From positions 1 through 31,185 of the IMG/VR virus record IMGVR_UViG_3300034068_000633: a stretch of 31,185 bases of DNA; one strand, given 5' to 3'. Both the position numbers and the translations under genes were made by a program. Positions 15,026-21,761 of the stretch are shown piece by piece. The notes below the pieces were generated by a model, which saw only the letters and a list, made by a program, of their open reading frames with translations, did not search any database and was not told the DNA's origin. Numbering within the stretch: position 1 is the stretch's first letter; each line of letters begins with the position of its first letter. This DNA is from a virus.

Positions 15026-16156
15026 ATGGAAAATAGGATATCAATTATACTTCATTGTACTGAGAATTATTTACAGAACTCTTTGAATTTAGTTAAGTCA
15101 TTAAATCTATATCATAATAATTTAGATTTTTATTTATACACACTTAATTTTAAATATAATTCTGAAATACCAAACTTAACCACGGTTCCTGTTGAATCAT
15201 TAAGTATTGAAAATGATATGAATTTTCTTGGAAACAAAAACGATGTATCCAACAAGAATATGTTTAAGTCAGTGTTCTTCAAAAGTAAGGTAGTATTACA
15301 TACGTTAGAGCATCTTAATTTAGATCAGGCAATATACATTGATTCTGATATGGTACCAACAGGTGATATATCAGAACTATTTAAATATTTTGATCAGGTT
15401 GAGGATTATCCTTTAATCCAACAGGGATTGTTTGAGTATCAAATAAATTACGGTAGAGGTAATCCATTCCACAATGGGGGTTTTGATGAAACAAATATTT
15501 TGGAATATCCATTGATGAAAATGAACCATATACCGGTAAAGAATAGAACACATTATTCAGTTACATCTGTTATGGTTTATAATAAAAATTGTAAACAATT
15601 CCTCAAAGAATACGACTGGTTAAACGAGTTTGCATTTAATTTGGATCTTGAAGAAATTAAGTTTTACTATCCATTTAGTGATGAGACAACCATGAATGTT
15701 TTATTGTGGAAATACAAGTACAACAAAAGATTACCATTTTTACAGATGAACATTGATGATATTAATAATGTTAAAGAATATTATGAATCAAACTATGAGA
15801 ATGAAAAAGAGGTGACATCTTATGTTAGAGTTCCTAGTAAAGAAAAGAGAAGAGACATATTATTTTTCCATGGGGCTAAAGGTGAGTTGTCAAATGAAAT
15901 TGTAACATTACAAAATAATGTTTTTAACTCAAGAATAGATTTAGATGAAAATAGATATTACATTTCAAGTAATATAGATTTTGATAGAGAGTTAAGTATT
16001 ATTTTTTACGATGGTGATAATTTTATATATTCTTCAGTAAGTCACATAAAAAAAGGTTTTGAATATTGGTTTTCACCTGGTAGACACCTAAATACGGTAA
16101 ATGACTTAAATGTTAAAATTTACGATGGTTATAGATTGATATATAAAAAAGTGTAA
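15026..16156 (+). CDS. GT-A type glycosyltransferase (GT8-like)
   Basis: 376 residues. The N-terminal Rossmann-like part is followed by IYIDSDMVPTGDISELF, with a DxD metal/nucleotide-sugar motif at Asp106-Asp108. HYSVTSVMVYNKNCKQFL and FSDETTMNVLLWKYKYN follow, as in GT8-type enzymes. The last 100 residues are a separate strand-rich domain (RYYISSNIDFDRELSI ...). It would transfer a sugar to phage DNA, a virion protein or host glycans. It is co-transcribed with the methyltransferase. Confidence 0.75.
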   Translation: MENRISIILHCTENYLQNSLNLVKSLNLYHNNLDFYLYTLNFKYNSEIPNLTTVPVESLSIENDMNFLGNKNDVSNKNMFKSVFFKSKVVLHTLEHLNLDQAIYIDSDMVPTGDISELFKYFDQVEDYPLIQQGLFEYQINYGRGNPFHNGGFDETNILEYPLMKMNHIPVKNRTHYSVTSVMVYNKNCKQFLKEYDWLNEFAFNLDLEEIKFYYPFSDETTMNVLLWKYKYNKRLPFLQMNIDDINNVKEYYESNYENEKEVTSYVRVPSKEKRRDILFFHGAKGELSNEIVTLQNNVFNSRIDLDENRYYISSNIDFDRELSIIFYDGDNFIYSSVSHIKKGFEYWFSPGRHLNTVNDLNVKIYDGYRLIYKKV

Positions 16157-16186
16157 AATAAATTAGATTGGTACTGATAATATTTG

Positions 16187-16194
16187 TATATTTG
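16187..16194 (+). promoter_or_regulatory. Host-type -7 box TATATTTG
   Basis: TATATTTG matches the -7 consensus; the nearest -33-like ATTG is at a short 16-nt spacing. A TATTTATA also lies at 16203-16210, 11 nt before the ATG at 16222, so this gene may have both an early and a late start. Confidence 0.5.
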
Positions 16195-16202
16195 TAAAAT
16201 AT

Positions 16203-16210
16203 TATTTATA
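16203..16210 (+). promoter_or_regulatory. Possible late promoter TATTTATA
   Basis: Exact TATTTATA 11 nt upstream of the ATG at 16222 and 9 nt downstream of a host-type -7 box. Weaker than the other late sites because the gene is not clearly late. Confidence 0.35.
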
Positions 16211-16221
16211 GAAATACAAAC

Positions 16222-16821
16222 ATGATTAACAATATTGAACTTATAAAACCATTACTTAACTTCACTGACGATGGTGATTTCTATATGTTGTATGTATTCA
16301 AACGTAAGAAAGATCAACCTGAAGGTGAGAGAGACAACCACCAATCAGTTCGTACCATCAAAACTTATTGTGTTGATTCTATTGAATACTTGGAGAAACG
16401 ATATGATGAGATTAAACAACTTTGTGAGATGTTTAAGGCTCGTGCATACATTCACGTTCAGAAACAAAACCATAAGGATGTTTCATTGGAGATGATGATG
16501 TCCTTGGCTGAAAGAATTAAAAACGGACAACACATTCAGAAAGGTTTGTTTGACTCAGTTGTTGGACAAATAAAGACCAACGAGAAGAGGTGGATTGTTG
16601 ATGTTGATAGTAAGGACAACAAAGAGTTATTAAAGGTTAAACTTGCAATTGACAGTTGTGCTCCTTTTGGGAAAGATAAAATCATAAGTGAAATCCCTAC
16701 CAAAAACGGATATCATTTGATTACCGATAGATTTGATGTCTTGCAGTTTAGTAATGTATATCCTGATATAGATATTGTAAAAAAAAACCCAACATTATTA
16801 TATTATCCTAAATCATTATAA
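16222..16821 (+). CDS. Phage protein with primase-polymerase-like (AEP) motifs
   Basis: 199 residues. RWIVDVDSKD (Asp127, Asp129) resembles AEP motif I (DxD). KNGYHLIT (His165) resembles motif II (sxH), and PDIDIVK (Asp182/Asp184) could be motif III. The preceding ARAYIHVQKQNHKDVSLEM segment also occurs in AEP-like phage proteins I recall. The protein is short for a full primase, so it may be a reduced catalytic core or an inactive relative. The AEP call is inference from motif order and spacing only. Confidence 0.45.
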   Translation: MINNIELIKPLLNFTDDGDFYMLYVFKRKKDQPEGERDNHQSVRTIKTYCVDSIEYLEKRYDEIKQLCEMFKARAYIHVQKQNHKDVSLEMMMSLAERIKNGQHIQKGLFDSVVGQIKTNEKRWIVDVDSKDNKELLKVKLAIDSCAPFGKDKIISEIPTKNGYHLITDRFDVLQFSNVYPDIDIVKKNPTLLYYPKSL

Positions 16822-16859
16822 TTTATAACATTTAAATTTTTCTTTTGGATGTCGTAATA

Positions 16860-16867
16860 TATTTATA
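16860..16867 (+). promoter_or_regulatory. Putative phage late promoter TATTTATA
   Basis: TATTTATA ends 4 nt before the ATG at 16872, in the same GTAATATATTTATA string as at 6201-6214 upstream of the HNH gene. Confidence 0.6.
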
Positions 16868-16871
16868 AGAT

Positions 16872-17615
16872 ATGTATCATTATGTTTATAAATTAGAATT
16901 ACCGAAAACAAAAGAATTTTATTTTGGTAGTAGAACATCTAAAGTTGAACCAACTAAAGATGTTTATTATATGGGGTCTATGAGGTCTTGGAAAACAGAT
17001 AAAAAAAAATTAATTAAAACTATTATTAAATGTGATTTTATTAATAGAGAAGATTGTATTAGATATGAACGAGAGTTAATCATTGAACATATTTCCGATA
17101 AATTAAACAGGAATGCCCATATTCCTGATGTTGGTTTTAAAACTGTTGGTTTGGGACAATATATGGGTGAAAATGGTAAAGTTTATAGAGTACCAAAAGA
17201 TGATGAGTTAGTTTTGAATGGGACATTAAAACCATTTTGGTACGGTAGGAAACATAATGAAGAGTCAAAAAAGAAAATGAGTCAATCAGCTCTTGGTAAA
17301 AAAATTACCGATGAAACAAAAAAGAAGATGAGTGAATTTTGGAAGGGTAAATTAAAGACCTCCGAAACAAAAACTAAAATGAGTGAATCCGCAAAGGGTA
17401 AAAATAATAATTATAAAAGATATTTAGAACGAACCGGATTACCTCACGCTAAATCTAAACCTGTTTTACAATTTTCATTAGACAATGAATTTATTAAAGA
17501 ATGGACGAATGCTTTAATTGCTTCAAAAGAATTAGAATTATCTTACAAAGCAATAAATAATTGTTTAAGGAAAGGATATAAAAAGTCACAAGGTTTTATT
17601 TGGAAATACAAATAA
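16872..17615 (+). CDS. GIY-YIG-type homing endonuclease with NUMOD3 and NUMOD1 motifs
   Basis: 247 residues. The N-terminal nuclease domain has YHYVYKLELPKTKEFYFGSRTSK (the variant Y-V-Y ... Y-F-G of GIY-YIG enzymes) and a later helix YERELIIEHI that could hold the metal-binding Glu. Residues about 128-185 carry NUMOD3-type repeats (GRKHNEESKKKMSQSALGK, ITDETKKKMSEFWKGK, TSETKTKMSESAKGK). The C-terminus KPVLQFSLDNEFIKEW ... KSQGFIWKYK is NUMOD1-like and matches the end of the HNH enzyme at 6340. It sits immediately upstream of the repeat-array gene and has its own late-type promoter. Confidence 0.82.
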   Translation: MYHYVYKLELPKTKEFYFGSRTSKVEPTKDVYYMGSMRSWKTDKKKLIKTIIKCDFINREDCIRYERELIIEHISDKLNRNAHIPDVGFKTVGLGQYMGENGKVYRVPKDDELVLNGTLKPFWYGRKHNEESKKKMSQSALGKKITDETKKKMSEFWKGKLKTSETKTKMSESAKGKNNNYKRYLERTGLPHAKSKPVLQFSLDNEFIKEWTNALIASKELELSYKAINNCLRKGYKKSQGFIWKYK

Positions 17616-17630
17616 TTTTTAGTATCTTTA
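17599..17630 (+). promoter_or_regulatory. Bacteroidota-type promoter (TTTG-N20-TATCTTTA)
   Basis: TTTG at 17599-17602 and TATCTTTA at 17623-17630 (one mismatch to TAnnTTTG), spacing 20. It would start transcription about 38 nt before the ATG of the repeat-array gene. Confidence 0.6.
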
Positions 17631-17672
17631 AGAAATATAAATAAGTTTTATATTACCCAAATACATTAGAAA

Positions 17673-19571
17673 ATGGATTATAAAAAAATAAAAAGAAAAG
17701 AATGTTTATTTGAGATCATTAATGATGTCACAAATGGCATGGACATATACAACCATAATGGATCTTTTTGGTTAATTAATACCGAAGAATTAAAATGGAT
17801 GGTTGAATTTACTAAAGAAAAAACATTGTGGTATAACTACAATTTATTTAAATCTTTATTTAAGGGAATATCTTTAGATCTTATGGAAAATCAAGAATAT
17901 ATAACCGAATGGTTTGAGTCAAGATTTCTTAAACCTGAGGTGGTTGAAGATACCATTCAAAATGGGGTGAGACACACCAGCATAACAAATGCTAATGCTG
18001 AGAAAAGAGTTGAAGATACCATTCAAAATGGGGTGAAACACACCGAAGAAAGTAATCCGTGGATGTGCATGGGTGTTGAAGATACCATTCAAAATGGGGT
18101 GAAACACACCAATAAAGCGATTATCCGTATTAATAGTGTAGTTGAAGATACCATTCAAAATGGGGTAAAACACACCAATCGTACGTTGGAACCATTGAGC
18201 ATTATAGTTGAAGACACCATTCAAAATGGGGTTAGATACACCTCTACTTACTATTCTGAACAACCCGATTCAGTTGAAGATACCATTCAAAATGGGGTGA
18301 AACTCACCTCAGATATAGGGAAAGAGAACGCAACACGAGTTGAAGATACCATTCAAAATGGGGTGAAACACATCAAGGTAAATCATCATCCATTGCATCA
18401 GATAGTTGAAGACACCATTCAAAATGGGGTGAAACGCACCAGAAGGAACTTCAGGAAGAAACACCAAAGAGTTGAAGACACCATTCAAAATGGGGTGAAA
18501 CGCACATCTACGGTTGGTCATCTTCATCCGGAACTGGTTGGAGATATTATTCAAAATGGGGTGAAATACACCCGAATGATAGAGGAAGAAGATTCGTTTG
18601 AGGTTGAAGATGCCATTCAAAATGGGATAAAATACATCTCCAGTTCTGTTGGAAACTGTAAATATGATGTTGAAGATATCATTCAAAATGGGGTGAAAGA
18701 AACCATCCAAAATGGACAAAAGAACAAGTTGAGAGTTAAAGATACCATTCAAAATGGGGTGAAGGAAACTGAATTACATAAAGGGGTTAGACCATTGGCA
18801 GTTGAAGATACCATTCAAAATGGGGTGAAACGCACCAATCGTTCAAGTACAGATTGTCCCAAAAGCGTTGAAAATACCATTCAAAATGGGGTGAAGTACG
18901 CCTTTCCATTGTCAAAACTGACAGTCACTTCAGTTGAAGATACCATTCAAAATGGGGTTAAAGAGATCGGGGATATTTGTCTACGACGAAGCAGCGTTGT
19001 TAAAGACACCATTCAAAATGGAGTTAAACACACCGTTATTGGTGACATCTTTAATGATTGTGCGGTTGAAGATACCATTCAAAATGGGGTGAAACACATC
19101 GAGATTGGGTGGGCACAATATAATAAAGTTGAAGATGCTATTAAAAATGGGGTGAAAAACACCAGTCCAAAGATTTTTGAAAATAAGAAGCTTGTTGAAG
19201 ATACCATTCAAAATGGGGTGAAAAACACCCTGTTTTTGCCTGAATCGATTCAATCAGGAGTTGAAGATACCATTCAAAATGGGGTGAGAAATATTTCCCC
19301 AATGACACAATATATTGATTGGCAAGTTGAAGAAATAATCCAAAATGGGGTGAAAAACACCATAGATCTTAAACTTTCACGAGAAAACACTGTTAAAGAT
19401 ACCATTCAAAATGGGGTGAAACACACTGAAGATGGTGATTGGTTAGATGGTGATGAAAGGTTTAATGATATTATCCAAAATGGGGTGAAACACACTTTAG
19501 GGACAGAATATATGCAAAAATCAATGGTTAATGATGTTATTGAAAATGGTATGATTAATTTAAAGAAATAA
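17673..19571 (+). CDS. Repeat-array protein: unique N-terminal domain plus 25 V-E-D-T-I-Q-N-G-V-K-H-T units
   Basis: 632 residues. Residues 1-90 are a non-repetitive domain (IINDVTNGMDIYNHNGSFWLI; TLWYNYNLFKSLF; NQEYITEWFESRF) with no recognised function. From residue 91 to 630 the protein is 25 copies of a 12-residue unit, consensus VEDTIQNGVKHT, separated by 24 variable segments. Twenty-two of these are exactly 10 residues; one is 9 and one 11. The variable segments share no similarity and range from basic (RRNFRKKHQR) to acidic (RMIEEEDSFE). The frame is open throughout and the other two forward frames are stopped inside the repeat itself, so it is read as coding. The DNA has CRISPR-like 36/30 architecture (see the repeat entry). 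Function unknown; repeats may be structural with variable peptides displayed between them. Confidence 0.8.
   Translation: MDYKKIKRKECLFEIINDVTNGMDIYNHNGSFWLINTEELKWMVEFTKEKTLWYNYNLFKSLFKGISLDLMENQEYITEWFESRFLKPEVVEDTIQNGVRHTSITNANAEKRVEDTIQNGVKHTEESNPWMCMGVEDTIQNGVKHTNKAIIRINSVVEDTIQNGVKHTNRTLEPLSIIVEDTIQNGVRYTSTYYSEQPDSVEDTIQNGVKLTSDIGKENATRVEDTIQNGVKHIKVNHHPLHQIVEDTIQNGVKRTRRNFRKKHQRVEDTIQNGVKRTSTVGHLHPELVGDIIQNGVKYTRMIEEEDSFEVEDAIQNGIKYISSSVGNCKYDVEDIIQNGVKETIQNGQKNKLRVKDTIQNGVKETELHKGVRPLAVEDTIQNGVKRTNRSSTDCPKSVENTIQNGVKYAFPLSKLTVTSVEDTIQNGVKEIGDICLRRSSVVKDTIQNGVKHTVIGDIFNDCAVEDTIQNGVKHIEIGWAQYNKVEDAIKNGVKNTSPKIFENKKLVEDTIQNGVKNTLFLPESIQSGVEDTIQNGVRNISPMTQYIDWQVEEIIQNGVKNTIDLKLSRENTVKDTIQNGVKHTEDGDWLDGDERFNDIIQNGVKHTLGTEYMQKSMVNDVIENGMINLKK
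17943..19562 (+). repeat. CRISPR-like interspersed array: 25 x 36 nt with 24 x about 30 nt spacers, inside an ORF
   Basis: The 36-nt unit begins GTTGAAGATACC, has core CCATTCAAAATGG and ends GTGAAACACACC. Unit starts are 17943, 18009, 18075, 18141, 18207, 18273, 18339, 18405, 18471, 18537, 18603, 18669, 18735, 18801, 18867, 18933, 18999, 19065, 19128, 19194, 19260, 19326, 19392, 19461 and 19527. Period is 66 nt except 63 once (after 19065) and 69 once (after 19392). Units near the 5' end are almost identical; those toward the 3' end are degenerate, the last most of all. Synonymous sites are conserved (Asn AAT in 25/25, Gly GGG in 23/25). CCATT-CAA-AATGG can form a hairpin. Spacers are unrelated to each other. 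No cas gene is in the window, so this is called a repeat, not CRISPR. Confidence 0.9.
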
Positions 19572-19574
19572 AAA

Positions 19575-19961
19575 ATGATAAAAAGAGAACACTTACAATT
19601 TATTTACAATCGTCTTATTAACATATACGGTGAAAAACCTACCTATGACTACATGATCAGATTAAAAGTCATATTGGATGAAATTGAATTAAAGGAAATT
19701 AATGACAACATTAATAGGATGAAAGTTGAAAACAATGAAAGATCTGAAGTAATTGTTAAATGTGTTGACAATTGTACCTGTATGTCTGTTGACAAGTTCA
19801 ATGATGATACCGATTATTACATAACGTTTTATAAAACTTATGGGAATAAATCTTTGTGGAATAGAGTTAAGGAAGCTTGGAAAACCATTAGAGGTTTAAA
19901 CTCAGATTTAAATGAAATTGTTTTAACCAAAGAAGATTATCAAAAATTAAGAAATTTTTAA
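19575..19961 (+). CDS. Conserved phage hypothetical protein
   Basis: 128 residues. N-terminal helices (IYNRLINIYGEKPTYDYMIRL) then a domain CVDNCTCMSVDKFNDDTDYYITFY ... NRVKEAWKTIRGLNSDLNEIVLTKEDYQKL. The second half resembles a small domain found in many phage genomes without assigned function. It starts 3 nt after the repeat-array gene and may be co-transcribed with it. Confidence 0.65.
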   Translation: MIKREHLQFIYNRLINIYGEKPTYDYMIRLKVILDEIELKEINDNINRMKVENNERSEVIVKCVDNCTCMSVDKFNDDTDYYITFYKTYGNKSLWNRVKEAWKTIRGLNSDLNEIVLTKEDYQKLRNF

Positions 19962-19963
19962 AT

Positions 19964-20101
19964 ATGGTCAAAAAAACTTTTTATCAGATTAATAAATGGT
20001 TTGAATTAAATCTTGGTTGGTTTTTTGTGAACGGAATAAAACAAGAAGTTTGGGAAGAATACTTACGTAAAAAATATAAAAATGGAAATAGAAAAATTTG
20101 A
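19964..20101 (+). CDS. Very small hypothetical protein
   Basis: 45 residues: MVKKTFYQINKWFELNLGWFFVNG, then a basic tail (YLRKKYKNGNRKI). An aromatic-rich middle may associate with the membrane. It starts 2 nt after the previous stop and overlaps the next gene by 20 nt, the usual packing here. Confidence 0.5.
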   Translation: MVKKTFYQINKWFELNLGWFFVNGIKQEVWEEYLRKKYKNGNRKI

Positions 20102-20342
20102 ACAGGCAAAAATAATCAAAGAAAATCTTGATAGATTGGAAAGACAAAAATACAAACTAGAAGGTGCTCTTAAAGGTTGTGGGTTGGGGGTAAAAATTGA
20201 GTTTACGAATCCTGGACCGTTTATGGTAAAAGGTGATGTAAGTTTTAATAACAAGGAGATTATCATAGAAATGATATCCAAAGAACTTGAAAGATTGAAT
20301 AAAGAAATAGAATTGGTAAATAAAGAATTTGAGTTAATATAA
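20082..20342 (+). CDS. Coiled-coil small protein
   Basis: 86 residues. Two long charged helices with heptad-like spacing (IIKENLDRLERQKYKLEGAL and ISKELERLNKEIELVNKEF) flank a short strand-rich centre (KIEFTNPGPFMVKGDV). Likely an antiparallel helical hairpin or dimer. Function unknown. Confidence 0.65.
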   Translation: MEIEKFEQAKIIKENLDRLERQKYKLEGALKGCGLGVKIEFTNPGPFMVKGDVSFNNKEIIIEMISKELERLNKEIELVNKEFELI

Positions 20343-20347
20343 TTGAA

Positions 20348-20650
20348 ATGGATAAACTACAACAACTATGTAAGTATATCTACGATTCTTCTGTTATGAG
20401 TTATAATGGTAAAACCAACCCTAACAAACAGGTTCTTAACATTAAACAATTGATCTTAACTTATATTAAGAATGAAATAACACCATGTGAACTAACGGAT
20501 CAGGAAAAAATATCTTACATTATTGATAATGAAATGGAAATTACTCTTGCGGTTTCAAAAGGTCATCAAGCCAATAATGGTGATCAATATCAGGAAGCAA
20601 GAGTTAAGATTAAAGAATATCGGTTAGAATTAGGTTTAATAAAAAAATAA
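20348..20650 (+). CDS. Hypothetical protein
   Basis: 100 residues, helical and charged; not recognised (MDKLQQLCKYIYDSSVMSY ... QYQEARVKIKEYRLELGL). Starts 5 nt after the coiled-coil gene. Its 3' end overlaps the -33 region of the next host-type promoter. Confidence 0.6.
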   Translation: MDKLQQLCKYIYDSSVMSYNGKTNPNKQVLNIKQLILTYIKNEITPCELTDQEKISYIIDNEMEITLAVSKGHQANNGDQYQEARVKIKEYRLELGLIKK

Positions 20651-20653
20651 AAG

Positions 20654-20661
20654 TATATTTG
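20654..20661 (+). promoter_or_regulatory. Host-type -7 box TATATTTG
   Basis: TATATTTG ends 4 nt before the ATG at 20666. A -33-like TTAG lies 20 nt upstream, inside the preceding gene. Confidence 0.6.
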
Positions 20662-20665
20662 TAAT

Positions 20666-21076
20666 ATGGACAAAGTTAGAATTTATTTAGATGATGTAAG
20701 AACGCCAGTGGATCCAAGTTGGATCGTTGTACGTTCTTATGATGAGTTCGTTCAAAAGATCAACTCAATTGGGTTGGAGAATATTGAATTAATATCGTTG
20801 GATCACGACTTAGGTGATAGTGCGATGGCGGAATGGCACTACGGTGTTGTGAAAAACTACATAATCAATTACGATAACATCACTGAGAAAACTGGTATGG
20901 ATTGCACCAAATGGTTGGTTAACCAATGGTTGGATGGTAAACCTGTAGTAGAAGTTGTGATCCACTCTGCAAATGCCGTAGGTAGCGGTAATATGATGGG
21001 ATACATCAACAATTACAGACACTTGAATAGAATGCCTCAGAATTGTGTGAGAGTTCATATAGAACACACCGTATAA
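20666..21076 (+). CDS. Cyclic-phosphate-processing receiver-like (cREC) protein
   Basis: 136 residues. IYLDDVRTP (Asp9-Asp10), a VRSYDEF segment, LISLDHDLGD and VVIHSANAVGSGNM match the cREC family, a receiver-like fold in which the acidic residues and the HSAN motif replace the phospho-acceptor site. The family was named for predicted processing of cyclic-phosphate RNA or nucleotide ends in RNA repair and conflict systems. The assignment is from motif recall. The gene has its own host-type promoter with leaderless geometry. Confidence 0.7.
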   Translation: MDKVRIYLDDVRTPVDPSWIVVRSYDEFVQKINSIGLENIELISLDHDLGDSAMAEWHYGVVKNYIINYDNITEKTGMDCTKWLVNQWLDGKPVVEVVIHSANAVGSGNMMGYINNYRHLNRMPQNCVRVHIEHTV

Positions 21077-21081
21077 AACAA

Positions 21082-21171
21082 ATGAAGAAGATAAAGATTT
21101 ATTTGTTTGTCTGTTTGTACTATCTTAATGTGGTAAAACAATCTATATTAAATATATTTTTAAAGAAATGA
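21082..21171 (+). CDS. Very small hydrophobic peptide
   Basis: 29 residues, MKKIKIYLFVCLYYLNVVKQ..., hydrophobic centre between Lys-rich ends. It fills the gap between two genes and its stop overlaps the next start (ATGA at 21168), a common coupling here. Its reality rests only on this context, so confidence is low. Confidence 0.35.
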   Translation: MKKIKIYLFVCLYYLNVVKQSILNIFLKK

Positions 21172-21410
21172 GTGATTTAGAAAGATTAGAAAATCAATTA
21201 GAGGAAATTGAAATGGTTCGTTATAGAATGGAGAATGAAGGTTTCCACTATTGTTTCAAACATTACTCATCATTCAAAGAAGTTCAGGATGAAAAGTTCC
21301 ACGAACTGAGAAGAAAGTATTTGGAGGTATCTCATGAACTTGATGAATATGTCCATTCAACGATCAACACATTGAGAGATAAAATTGATGGATTGGAAGA
21401 CATCAATTAA
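21168..21410 (+). CDS. Small coiled-coil phage protein
   Basis: 80 residues, almost all helix: LENQLEEIEMVRYRMENEGFHYC ... HELRRKYLEVSHELDEYVHS. The EGF(H/D)YCF.HYSSF.E block recurs in proteins of many large phages, function unknown. Confidence 0.65.
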   Translation: MSDLERLENQLEEIEMVRYRMENEGFHYCFKHYSSFKEVQDEKFHELRRKYLEVSHELDEYVHSTINTLRDKIDGLEDIN

Positions 21411-21424
21411 ATAAATAAAATAAT

Positions 21425-21739
21425 ATGACACTAGGAGAATTTATTAAGAACTTTAGTCATAACAATATCATTAGGTTACATTACAAGGAACCTAGTGGTA
21501 CTGGACTTGTATTGAGAGATTGGAACGATGTTTCAATGGACCACGAGATTTTAAAAGGTAAGGGTAAAAACCGACATTACATTAACAATGAGGTATTGGG
21601 ACTAACGGGAATTAATTTCGGACAGGGATATACTCATTATCCTGAAGCAATTAACATAGTAATTGAGAGATTAGAAAACCAACCTATGATTGAGGAAACT
21701 CCTGACGAAACTGAATTTAATACCGAAAGTTGTGAATAA
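21425..21739 (+). CDS. Conserved phage hypothetical protein
   Basis: 104 residues. TLGEFIKNFSHNNIIRLHYKE, MDHEILKGKGKNRHYINNEVLG and YPEAINIVIE form a small conserved protein that I recognise from several large phages but cannot assign a function. It lies 22 nt before thymidylate synthase. Confidence 0.65.
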   Translation: MTLGEFIKNFSHNNIIRLHYKEPSGTGLVLRDWNDVSMDHEILKGKGKNRHYINNEVLGLTGINFGQGYTHYPEAINIVIERLENQPMIEETPDETEFNTESCE

Positions 21740-21761
21740 ATTAGATAAACAATAGAAAAAT

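Noticed and set aside
17636-17643. TATAAATA, the T4 late consensus, upstream of the repeat-array gene.
   Set aside because: It is in the opposite orientation to the TATTTATA sites used by the other late genes, and 29 nt from the ATG; a single hit in AT-rich DNA is likely chance.
17919-19253. Three minus-strand open frames opposite the repeat array (17919-18263, 18309-18752, 18981-19253) encoding repeats such as HPILNGIFN.
   Set aside because: They are the complement of the repeated unit, which happens to be open on that strand; each is broken by the spacers, and none has a promoter or start context.
17943-19562. Calling the array a canonical CRISPR locus.
   Set aside because: No cas gene or clear leader is present, the frame is continuous with a unique N-terminal domain, and spacer length changes only by multiples of three. 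Kept as a CRISPR-like coding repeat.
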